From contig DAOQAU010000026.1 of assembly GCA_035354275.1 (NCBI GenBank), forward strand, positions 1 to 22,041: DNA of 22,041 bases, in the 5' to 3' direction. This DNA is from DAOQAU01 sp035354275. GTDB taxonomy: Bacteria > Cyanobacteriota > Vampirovibrionia > Gastranaerophilales > Gastranaerophilaceae. Below, in pieces: positions 12,874 to 19,741 of the stretch; the stretch's first letter is position 1, and the number at the start of each line of letters is the position of its first letter. A program made the position numbers and the translations under genes. The notes under the pieces are model-generated. The model made no database searches. It saw only the letters and a program-made list of their open reading frames with translations, and was not told the origin of the DNA.

Positions 12874-14004
12874 ATGGAAGAATTGGTTTCAAAAAAGGTT
12901 ATAGCACTGATGTCAGGGACTTCGTGCGACTCCATTGATGTTGGATACTGCGAGGTTTTGCCCGATTTGACCTGCAGGTTAATTGAAGGTATTAATTTTA
13001 AATATCCTAATTGGGTAAGAGAAAATATTTTTAAATTTTTTCAGGGCAAATGTGATTTAAAAGATGTTTGTCAGATGAATTTTGTTGTGGGGAAATGTTT
13101 TGCCGATGCGGCAAACGAGTTAATTAAAAAATACGGCAAACCCGATTTTATTTCTTCGCACGGGCAGACAATTTTTCACTATCCTTTTGATGAAATAAGT
13201 GAAGGGATAAATTTAAAAAGCACACTGCAGATTGGCGAATCCTCTGCTATCGCTCAAGAAACCGGATGCATGACAATTTCAAATTTCAGAGAAGCCGATA
13301 TAGCACAAGGCGGAGGGGGTGCGCCGTTAGTTTGTTTTTTTGATGAAAAATGGGCAAGAATTTTGGGTAAAAATGTCGCTATACAAAATATCGGCGGCAT
13401 TTCAAATGTTACGGTGATATCCGACAGGCGGCAAACCTTCGGCTTTGACAATGCGGTGGGGAATCTTATGATAGATTACTGCACAAGCAAATTCTTCAAT
13501 CAGCCTTACGACAAGGACGGTAAAATCGCACAAAGCGGGGTTGTAAGTGAGAGTTGGCTGAATTGTCTTTTACAAGATGAATATTACATTTGTCCCCCTC
13601 CCAAAACAACAGGAAGGGAGTATTTTTCGCCTCTTTACATTGAAAATGCTCTAAAATTTGCACCGGAAAAACCCGAAGACATTATCGCTACCCTCACAGC
13701 ATTGACGGCAAAAGCGATAGCCGATTCTTATGTAAGATTTGTCTATCCTGATGTTGATATAAAAGAGGTTATAATAGGCGGCGGCGGGGCTTATAATCAA
13801 ACTTTGATGAAGTTTTTGAGAAAATATCTGCCAAAACACATTGAACTTAAAACGCACGAAGATTACGGAATTTCTAATAACTTTAAAGAAGTTATGGCTT
13901 TTGCGGTTTTGGGTTACTGCACTTACTATTCAATTCCGAACAACCTGCCTTCTTGCACAGGTGCTAAAAAGAGAGTGGTTTTAGGAAAAATCACCCATTG
14001 CTAA
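12874..14004 (+). CDS. anmK: Anhydro-N-acetylmuramic acid kinase
   Basis: 376 residues from the chosen ATG. AnmK cleaves and phosphorylates 1,6-anhydro-MurNAc released during peptidoglycan turnover, giving MurNAc-6-phosphate. Visible motifs: the ATP-binding MSGTSCDSIDV (13-23), the SNFREADIAQGGGGAPLV block carrying the catalytic Asp (usually GGQGAPLV, so Gln to Gly here), NIGGISNVT, GFDNAVGNLMID, VIIGGGGAYNQTL and the C-terminal KEVMAFAVLGY...NLPSCTGA. A TTG 18 nt upstream could extend the protein by six residues, but the ATG is preferred because TATAAT lies between the two. No partner recycling gene (murQ) is in the window. The last 24 bp overlap the convergent hydrate dehydratase gene. Confidence 0.92.
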   Translation: MEELVSKKVIALMSGTSCDSIDVGYCEVLPDLTCRLIEGINFKYPNWVRENIFKFFQGKCDLKDVCQMNFVVGKCFADAANELIKKYGKPDFISSHGQTIFHYPFDEISEGINLKSTLQIGESSAIAQETGCMTISNFREADIAQGGGGAPLVCFFDEKWARILGKNVAIQNIGGISNVTVISDRRQTFGFDNAVGNLMIDYCTSKFFNQPYDKDGKIAQSGVVSESWLNCLLQDEYYICPPPKTTGREYFSPLYIENALKFAPEKPEDIIATLTALTAKAIADSYVRFVYPDVDIKEVIIGGGGAYNQTLMKFLRKYLPKHIELKTHEDYGISNNFKEVMAFAVLGYCTYYSIPNNLPSCTGAKKRVVLGKITHC

Positions 14005-14841
14005 GTGAATATAATCAACAAGATTAGATGCCAGAGTAGAATATTCTCCCAGTTTTTTGCTTGCAATTTCTGCTGTTTTTCCGTGCAGATAGACGGCAAG
14101 AATACAAGCCTCATAAGGTGCCATGCCTTGAGCGAGAAACCCTGATATTATCCCCGTCAAAACATCACCGCTTCCCCCGTGAGCCAGTGCGGAATTGCCG
14201 GTTTTATTGACGTGGATTTTTCCCTGTTTGTTTGAGATTATTGTTTCATGGAGTTTTAAAACCGTTGTGCAGTTGTATTCTTCTGAACATTTTCTTGCAA
14301 AAAAATCAGGCGTTGAAATTATCGCCTCGGTAGTTATCCCTAAAAGTCTTGCAAGCTCTTTTGGGTGAGGGGTTAAAATGAGATTTTTGATTGAAGGTTT
14401 TGTATTGAGCAATGCTAAAATATTTATTCCGTCGGCGTCAATTATTATGGGAATATCAATTTTGTTGAACATTTTGAGTAATTTTTCAAAGAATTTTATT
14501 GTGCCTTTTTCGGTCGAAAGCCCGCAGCCCACAGATATTACCTGATATTTGTTTAAAGATTTTTCTAAAATTTTGGAAGAATTTTGGATAGATTTTTCGC
14601 CTTCAAGCGGGAAAAAGATTACATCGGGCGTGAGTGCTGCAATCGAATTTATCACAGGCTCTATGCTTGCCAAAGTAACCAGCCCGCAGCCGACTTTTAA
14701 GGGCGCAACACTTGAAAAATAAGCTGCCCCACGATATTTAAAAGAGCCGGCGATATTTAGCAGATGCCCGAAAGTTCCTTTGTTGGAATTTTTGGGCCTT
14801 TGCGGAAGCAGGTATTGAATCTCTTTTTCTTCATAATCCAT
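13981..14841 (-). CDS. nnrD: NAD(P)H-hydrate dehydratase (YjeF C-terminal domain type)
   Basis: 286 residues in the ribokinase-like fold. It repairs hydrated NADH/NADPH using ADP or ATP. Family features: KGTFGHLLNIAGSFKYRGAAYFSS near the N-terminus, ADGINILALL, LTPHPKELARLLG, and the signature HGGSGDVLTG with the catalytic Asp226, followed by LAVYLHGKTAE. The N-terminal epimerase domain (NnrE) fused in many bacteria is absent, so this is the stand-alone dehydratase form. The start overlaps the end of trmL by 11 bp, indicating coupled translation. It is the last gene of the minus-strand block. Confidence 0.93.
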   Translation of the reverse strand: MDYEEKEIQYLLPQRPKNSNKGTFGHLLNIAGSFKYRGAAYFSSVAPLKVGCGLVTLASIEPVINSIAALTPDVIFFPLEGEKSIQNSSKILEKSLNKYQVISVGCGLSTEKGTIKFFEKLLKMFNKIDIPIIIDADGINILALLNTKPSIKNLILTPHPKELARLLGITTEAIISTPDFFARKCSEEYNCTTVLKLHETIISNKQGKIHVNKTGNSALAHGGSGDVLTGIISGFLAQGMAPYEACILAVYLHGKTAEIASKKLGEYSTLASNLVDYIHLAMGDFS

Positions 14842-15286
14842 TTTGTCTTATCGCCTCGTATAAAACTATTGAAACCGAGTTTGATAAATTTAAACTTCTT
14901 TGTCCTTCAACCATTGGAATTGTCAAGGCGTTTTTGTTGTTTTTTTCTAAAATTTCCACGGGCAAACCTCTTGTTTCAGGACCGAATACAAGAAAATCAC
15001 CTTCTTTGAATTTCGCTTCAAAGAAAGATTTTTTGCTTTTTGTTGTCAGATAATAAAAAGTAGCATTGTTGTATTTTTCTTTCAATTGCTCTAAAGTATC
15101 GAATTTGTGTAAAACAACATTGTCCCAATAATCTAGTCCGGCGCGTTTTGTGTATTTATCAGAAAGTGAAAACCCCAACTTTCCGACTAAAAAAAGTTCG
15201 GCTCCGGTGCACGCACACAGCCTTGCAATGTTTCCCGTGTTTTGTGGGATTTCAGGCTCAAACAATACAATGTTAAACTTTTTCAT
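14831..15286 (-). CDS. trmL: tRNA (cytidine/uridine-34-2'-O)-methyltransferase TrmL
   Basis: 151 residues from the ATG at 15286; family members are about 155. It methylates the 2'-OH of the wobble nucleotide of certain leucine tRNAs using S-adenosylmethionine. The trefoil-knot SPOUT motifs are all present: LFEPEIPQNTGNIARLC, LVFGPETRGLP and IPMVEGQRSLNLSNSVSIVLYE. The reading frame is open further upstream, but that would overlap pgsA by 29 bp; the chosen ATG follows the pgsA stop as TAATATG, has a GAAAG ribosome-binding site and matches the family N-terminus. Confidence 0.93.
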   Translation of the reverse strand: MKKFNIVLFEPEIPQNTGNIARLCACTGAELFLVGKLGFSLSDKYTKRAGLDYWDNVVLHKFDTLEQLKEKYNNATFYYLTTKSKKSFFEAKFKEGDFLVFGPETRGLPVEILEKNNKNALTIPMVEGQRSLNLSNSVSIVLYEAIRQNGL

Positions 15287-15287
15287 A

Positions 15288-15881
15288 TTATCTTTCAAAA
15301 AACTTTTTGCTCTCAAATATGACCGGCAAGCCTCTTAAAACACAAAATTCTATTGCAATAAAAGCCAAAGTCAGTGCAACATATTCTATTTTTATTGCGG
15401 TTTCAAATTTTAAGTAAGGAATGTTTGCCGCAATCAAAAGAATAAAAGCCAAAACTTTTGAAACGGCATAAGAGATTCTTGAAAACTTTGAGCTGCAAAT
15501 AAAATGACCAAATTTGCTTGATTGCATGCTGCATTCGCCAAAAGCCGTAAACCCTTTTTCCATAGCTACACTTCTTAAACTGTCGGTCACAAAGCTTCTT
15601 GTAAGTGCAATGAGCGGAAAAATCAGGGGCAGCCAGCCCAAAACGGCAAAAGACACCCAGAAAGTATTTTCCACGATCCTGTCGCCCATAATGTCTATAA
15701 CAGCACCCAATTTTGAGGTTTCATTGAGTTTTCTTGCCACCCAGCCGTCAACCCCGTCTAATATAAAGGCGATAATTGTAAGCAAAAGTGCCCACAAATA
15801 CCCGTAAAAATCATATTGAAAAAGCAGGTATATTGCCCAAAAGACCAAAAATATTCTGAAAATACTTATAAAATTTGCCAT
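15288..15881 (-). CDS. pgsA: CDP-alcohol phosphatidyltransferase family protein
   Basis: 197 residues, with about five to six membrane segments. The complete catalytic signature D-x2-D-G-x2-A-R-x8-G-x3-D-x3-D is visible: Asp42, Asp45, Gly46, Ala49, Arg50, Gly59, Asp63, Asp67. These enzymes move a phosphatidyl group from CDP-diacylglycerol to an alcohol at the inner membrane. Size and motif fit PgsA (phosphatidylglycerophosphate synthase), but other acceptors such as inositol phosphate cannot be excluded, so the symbol is tentative. An AAGGAG ribosome-binding site precedes the ATG. Between it and the upstream oxidoreductase lies the second copy of the 61-bp palindromic repeat. Confidence 0.85.
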   Translation of the reverse strand: MANFISIFRIFLVFWAIYLLFQYDFYGYLWALLLTIIAFILDGVDGWVARKLNETSKLGAVIDIMGDRIVENTFWVSFAVLGWLPLIFPLIALTRSFVTDSLRSVAMEKGFTAFGECSMQSSKFGHFICSSKFSRISYAVSKVLAFILLIAANIPYLKFETAIKIEYVALTLAFIAIEFCVLRGLPVIFESKKFFER

Positions 15882-15899
15882 AATTTACTCCTTAATTTT

Positions 15900-15960
15900 G
15901 AAAATCCATGCTTTAGGATGACGCAGCTCTAAGGCTTATTCTTAGCCAAGAGCCGCGTCA
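15900..15960 (-). repeat. 61-bp palindromic repeat, copy 2, supplying the oxidoreductase stop codon
   Basis: Arms TGACGCAGCTCT (15919-15930) and AGAGCCGCGTCA (15949-15960) around an 18-nt centre with a GGCT/AGCC inner stem. It is 47/61 identical to 6818-6878. One stem pair is A-T in copy 1 and G-C here (a compensatory change). One other pair becomes G-U, but only in RNA of the minus strand. The TGA beginning the minus-strand arm is the stop codon of the Gfo/Idh/MocA gene. Confidence 0.85.
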
Positions 15961-16956
15961 TTTCTTTAACCTCGAAAGCGCAAAATCAACTTCATTAAGT
16001 TTTTCGACTTTTTCTCCGAGCATGATTTTTTCTGCTTCTTCAAGAATTTTAACTACGCTAACGCCGTTTTCGCCGTCAGAGCGCGCTTTTTTACCTGTTT
16101 CGCAGCATTGAACAAAGTGCTGGCACTCAAGTTTAAGAGGCTCTATTTCAAGATAATCAAGCTGAATATTCTTTGATGCTCCGCCTGCGAGGTTATCAAA
16201 TACTTGCAGTTTGTTTTCAGAAACAGTATCATCTAAAATTGCCGTTGCTTTTGTTCCTCTTACCAAAAGAGTCACATGTTTTTTTGGTGTAATCCAACTG
16301 TCTGAGATGTGTGCGATTGTTCCGCCTTCAAGCTCTATTCCGATGTGGGTTATGTCCATAATCTCGTTTCTGTCTGATGAGCATCCGAAGGCAGAAAGCA
16401 CTTTTAAAGGTTCTTTTCCTATAACATAACTTATCATTGAAACATCATGAGGAGCTAAATCCCACATTACGCTTCTGTCATTTTTAAAGTAATTTACGTT
16501 TAATCTGTCGCTTTGGGCATAGACAATTTCTCCTAAAGCACCTTCTTCAACAAGCATTTTAAGTCTGTTCACCGCAGGGTGGTACAAAAGCAAATGTCCT
16601 ACCATTAAGACCAAACCCCTTTCATTGGCAAGCTTTGAAAGTTCTATTGCTTCTTGTGCAACGGTTGAAATGGGTTTTTCTACGTAAACATGTTTTCCTG
16701 CAAGAAGAAGTTCTCTTACTATTTTGTAGTGGGTGTGACTTGGTGTTACAACAGCGACGGCAGTTATTTCCGGATTTTTTAAAATTTCGTTAAAGTCGCG
16801 GCTTATTTTTACGCCCTCATAATCTTGTTGAACTTTGTTTAAATTTTCTTCGTCTATGTCGCAGACAGTATCTAAAACATTAAGATTATAAAAATTTCTT
16901 ACAATGTTTCTTCCCCAAAGTCCGCATCCGATGACTGCTATTTTTTGTTGTTGCAT
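15958..16956 (-). CDS. Gfo/Idh/MocA family NAD(P)-dependent oxidoreductase
   Basis: 332 residues. Rossmann motif IAVIGCGLWGRN (Gly10, Gly12, Gly15), the family signature EKP at 93-95 (HVYVEKPIS), and the active-site helix WDLAPHDVSMISY with Asp167 and His170. Such enzymes oxidise or reduce sugars and related polyols; WlbA/WbpB-type UDP-sugar 3-dehydrogenases share the WDLAPHD pattern, so a role in making a nucleotide sugar for surface glycans is plausible but not shown. A GGGAGA ribosome-binding site precedes the ATG, and the upstream 66 bp are AT-rich with several TATAAT-like boxes, so it may have its own promoter. The stop codon comes from the palindromic repeat. Confidence 0.9.
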   Translation of the reverse strand: MQQQKIAVIGCGLWGRNIVRNFYNLNVLDTVCDIDEENLNKVQQDYEGVKISRDFNEILKNPEITAVAVVTPSHTHYKIVRELLLAGKHVYVEKPISTVAQEAIELSKLANERGLVLMVGHLLLYHPAVNRLKMLVEEGALGEIVYAQSDRLNVNYFKNDRSVMWDLAPHDVSMISYVIGKEPLKVLSAFGCSSDRNEIMDITHIGIELEGGTIAHISDSWITPKKHVTLLVRGTKATAILDDTVSENKLQVFDNLAGGASKNIQLDYLEIEPLKLECQHFVQCCETGKKARSDGENGVSVVKILEEAEKIMLGEKVEKLNEVDFALSRLKK

Positions 16957-17022
16957 ATTTTCTCCCGCTTTTTTCTTAATTATAATATAATTTTATTTTT
17001 TTTCCTAATTATGAATATAACT

Positions 17023-17952
17023 TTAAATTCTTCTGATTTTATTTTTGTTTATAAGACAGAAAACTTCCTGATGACCGTTAATATCGTATATCCCCTTGCA
17101 TGAAAATTCGTATTCGGGTTTGTTGATTACCAGATATCTCTGTTTGAAACCGCTTAAACAAAGGATTTCGTTTTTTAAATTTAACCTTATTAATTTTTCC
17201 AAAAGGTTTACTTTTTCGTTAATTTCGGATTGTTCCAAGTAGGCTTCAATACCGGCAGTGAAATCTATTGACCAATTTTGTTCTTTAAACTCTGTTTTTA
17301 ATTTTTCAAAAACTTTTTCAAAATTTGCAATTACTTTATTTATGTCCTCAAAATCGCTGAAATACATTAAAACATTTTTGCCTGTTTTTTTTTGTTGGCA
17401 ATTTATTGATTGTGCAAAATTGGAGCAAAATAAATTCAGGGCTATTTTTTCTTTATCTTCTACCCCCACATCGACGTTTCTGTCAAAAAAGCTGTCTTTT
17501 TTGAGGTTTTTTGCCTGAAAAGAGGCAAGGATTAAAAAACTTTTTTTCTTTTTTTCGGATAATTTATTTTCTAAATCCAGTTGGGCATTAAGTACTTGTT
17601 CGTTTTTTTCTTTAAAGAAATCGTGTATTTCGTCATATTTTTTTTGAGTATTTTCAATAAATTCGGCAAAAAATTTCAAACCCCATGCCACAAGCAGAAG
17701 GAAAAAAGTTGCATAAAGGAAAGAAAAATCTACACTCACTTGGTCAATGATAACATCTCTGTTATAAAAGACATGGACAACTTCTTTTATCGGTTCAAAA
17801 AACATTGCAAAATTTTCAATAAATTTGACCTGAGCTATTTGCAAAATCCAGTATAAAATTATGAAAAAGCACCAAAAAACTAAAAATACCCGAGTCATTT
17901 GGATAATGTTTATAAATATTTCAAAAAATTTTCTTCCTAATTTATAAAACAA
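17023..17952 (-). CDS. Membrane protein with coiled coil and possible degenerate class III cyclase-like domain
   Basis: 309 residues; family not recognised with certainty. Two membrane segments (about 21-43 and 76-95) enclose a short loop, followed by a charged coiled coil (100-137) and a cytoplasmic domain (137-305). The domain's layout resembles class III nucleotide cyclases: a first strand FLILASFQA, a TGKNVLMYFSD strand, a WSIDFTAGIEAYL strand, VNLLEKLIRL followed by EILCLSG, and a closing CKGIYDINGHQEVFCLI. The metal-binding aspartates expected in active cyclases are not apparent, so if related it is likely a pseudoenzyme or binding domain. The start is TTG at 17952, overlapping panC by 16 bp, with GAGG about 12 nt upstream; ATG at 17898 is an alternative that keeps both membrane segments. 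Confidence 0.7.
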   Translation of the reverse strand: MFYKLGRKFFEIFINIIQMTRVFLVFWCFFIILYWILQIAQVKFIENFAMFFEPIKEVVHVFYNRDVIIDQVSVDFSFLYATFFLLLVAWGLKFFAEFIENTQKKYDEIHDFFKEKNEQVLNAQLDLENKLSEKKKKSFLILASFQAKNLKKDSFFDRNVDVGVEDKEKIALNLFCSNFAQSINCQQKKTGKNVLMYFSDFEDINKVIANFEKVFEKLKTEFKEQNWSIDFTAGIEAYLEQSEINEKVNLLEKLIRLNLKNEILCLSGFKQRYLVINKPEYEFSCKGIYDINGHQEVFCLINKNKIRRI

Positions 17953-18893
17953 TTGTCAATCAACCTCACACTATTATTTTGTATATTAACATTTGATTGA
18001 GAGTCATTTACCCCCCTCACACTATTATTTTGTATATTAACATTTGATTGGGAGTCATTTACCCCCCTCATTTTATCAACTTTTGCGGCAATCAGTACAA
18101 CAGTATTATCGTCTGCCGTTGGTTTTTCTTTAAGAGTTTCTTTATCAACAAATTCAAGGTATTCAAGTTCGTGATGTTCGTTCAAAAATTCAAAAGCAGT
18201 TTCTTTTAGCGCATTAATATCTTTTATTCCTTTATTATAACATGCCCTTATGTTATTTAAGATTTTGTTTAGTACAAGAGCCTGTTTTTTGCCTTCTTGT
18301 GATAAATATTTGTTTCTTGAACTCAGTGCAAGTCCGCTTTCATCACGAATAATAGGACAAGACACAATTTTAGTCGGGATGTTTAAATCTTGCACCATTT
18401 TTTTGATAATAACAAGTTGCTGAAAATCTTTTTGACCGAAAAATGCAAAATCGGGCTGAATTATATTAAAAAGTTTTGTAACAACAGTACAAACCCCGTC
18501 AAAATGTCCTGTACGGGTTTTCCCGCAAAGCTTATCGACATAAAAATAAGGCGGAATAACATAAGTGAAAAAATCGTTTGAAATTTTATTTTCTTGCGGA
18601 TACATTTCTTCGACACTTGGGGCAAAAACCAAATCTACATGAGCTTTTTTGCATAATTCTAAATCTTCCATTAGGGTTTTGGGGTATTTGTCTAAATCTT
18701 CGCAAGGTCCGAATTGGGCAGGATTTACAAAAATAGAAACAACCGTTTTGTCACATGTTTGGACACTTTTTTTAATCAGGCTCAAATGCCCTTCGTGCAA
18801 CGCACCCATAGTCGGCACAAAACCGACTTTTAAACCTTCTTTTTTCCATTTTGAAATTTTTTCTCTGACCTGAGAAATTTCTTTTTCTAACAT
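17937..18893 (-). CDS. panC: Pantothenate synthetase with a 34-residue C-terminal insertion
   Basis: 318 residues; the family is about 280. PanC joins pantoate and beta-alanine with ATP. Motifs: PTMGALHEGHLSLI (HxGH, His33/His36), FVNPAQFGPCEDLDKYPKTL, GHFDGVCTVVTKLFN, FGQKDFQQLVIIKKMV and LALSSRNKYLS (the KMSKS-like loop). The canonical ending, which in E. coli is ARLIDN plus a short tail, is split: after KVDKMR (to 276) come two 17-residue repeats (277-293 and 294-310, unit GVNDSQSNVNIQNNSVR), and then LIDNCFIN. Removing the insertion gives 284 residues, the normal length. It overlaps panB by 7 bp and the downstream membrane-protein gene by 16 bp. All catalytic motifs are intact, so it is probably active. 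Confidence 0.95.
   Translation of the reverse strand: MLEKEISQVREKISKWKKEGLKVGFVPTMGALHEGHLSLIKKSVQTCDKTVVSIFVNPAQFGPCEDLDKYPKTLMEDLELCKKAHVDLVFAPSVEEMYPQENKISNDFFTYVIPPYFYVDKLCGKTRTGHFDGVCTVVTKLFNIIQPDFAFFGQKDFQQLVIIKKMVQDLNIPTKIVSCPIIRDESGLALSSRNKYLSQEGKKQALVLNKILNNIRACYNKGIKDINALKETAFEFLNEHHELEYLEFVDKETLKEKPTADDNTVVLIAAKVDKMRGVNDSQSNVNIQNNSVRGVNDSQSNVNIQNNSVRLIDNCFIN
17964..18065 (-). repeat. Two tandem 51-bp units inserted in panC
   Basis: Units 18015-18065 and 17964-18014 differ at a single base (18051 G versus 18000 A on the plus strand), a silent change in a Ser codon. Each unit keeps the reading frame and ends in an Arg codon, so the panC frame and its final LIDN motif are restored after the insertion. 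Confidence 0.95.
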
Positions 18894-19741
18894 TTATAAG
18901 TCCCTGAATGAATTTCAAGTTGTTTTTGTTCTTCTTCTGAAAGTTTAAAAACCTCTTCTTTTGAAGGGAAATTGCCGCTTTGCACATCTTTAATGTACTG
19001 TGTGGCACAGTTTTTTATCAAAAGGCTCAACTCACCGTATTTGCGGGCAAATTTTGGAGTAAAATCGCAAAACTTGCCAAAAATATCGTCTGAAACCAAA
19101 ATTTGCCCTGAACAATATCTGCCGGCACCGATTCCTATTGTAGGGACATTCAGGTTATCGGTTATGTATTTTGCGCTTTCTTCGGGAACCATTTCTAAGA
19201 CAATCGCAAAAGCACCCGCCTTTTCAAGCTGTTTTGCCTGCTCAAGGATTTCTAATGTTTTGTCAAAAGTTTTTCCCTGAATATTGTATCCTCCGATTGT
19301 ATTTAAAAATTGCGGGGTGAAACCCAAATGTCCCATAACAGGAATTCCCGATTGAGTGCATCTTTTAATAACTTCCAGAATATAATCACGATACCCTTCT
19401 ATTTTTACCGCTTTTGCGCCTGCTCTAATCATCTCCCCAGTGTTTTTAACTGCCGTTGCGAGGTCGGTATGATAACTCATAAAGGGCATGTCCGCTATTA
19501 CCATAGCTCTTTTTGAGCCTCTTGCCACAGCCTTTGTGAAAATCAGCATTTCTTCCATTCCGATAGAATGGGTGGTTTCATATCCCAAGGCAACCATAGC
19601 AAGAGAATCGCCCACCATGATTATATCTATGCCGCTTTCGTCAAGGTATTTGGCGGTAGAATAATCGTAAGCTGTTAGGGCGGTTATTTTTTGACCGTCT
19701 TTTTTAAGGTTTTTAATTGTGTTTACGCTTATTTTTTTCAT
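18887..19741 (-). CDS. panB: Ketopantoate hydroxymethyltransferase
   Basis: 284 residues, slightly longer than the usual 265-275. PanB transfers a hydroxymethyl group from methylene-tetrahydrofolate to 2-oxoisovalerate, the first committed step to pantothenate. Family blocks: KITALTAYDYSTAKYLDESGIDIIMVGDSLAMVALGY (metal-binding Asp in VGDS), DMPFMSY, AVKIEGY, GIPVMGHLGFTPQ, and TIGIGAGRYCSGQILVSDD. The ATG overlaps the yvcK stop as ATGA and the end overlaps panC by 7 bp, so yvcK-panB-panC are translationally chained. panD and panE are not in the window. Confidence 0.97.
   Translation of the reverse strand: MKKISVNTIKNLKKDGQKITALTAYDYSTAKYLDESGIDIIMVGDSLAMVALGYETTHSIGMEEMLIFTKAVARGSKRAMVIADMPFMSYHTDLATAVKNTGEMIRAGAKAVKIEGYRDYILEVIKRCTQSGIPVMGHLGFTPQFLNTIGGYNIQGKTFDKTLEILEQAKQLEKAGAFAIVLEMVPEESAKYITDNLNVPTIGIGAGRYCSGQILVSDDIFGKFCDFTPKFARKYGELSLLIKNCATQYIKDVQSGNFPSKEEVFKLSEEEQKQLEIHSGTYKC

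Noticed and set aside
14831..15316. Longer trmL starting at 15316
   Set aside because: It would overlap pgsA and add ten residues not typical of the family; the ATG at 15286 has better spacing and matches the family start.
17964..18065. Insertion sequence or transposon in panC
   Set aside because: The inserted DNA is only 102 bp, has no inverted ends or transposase, and maintains the reading frame.
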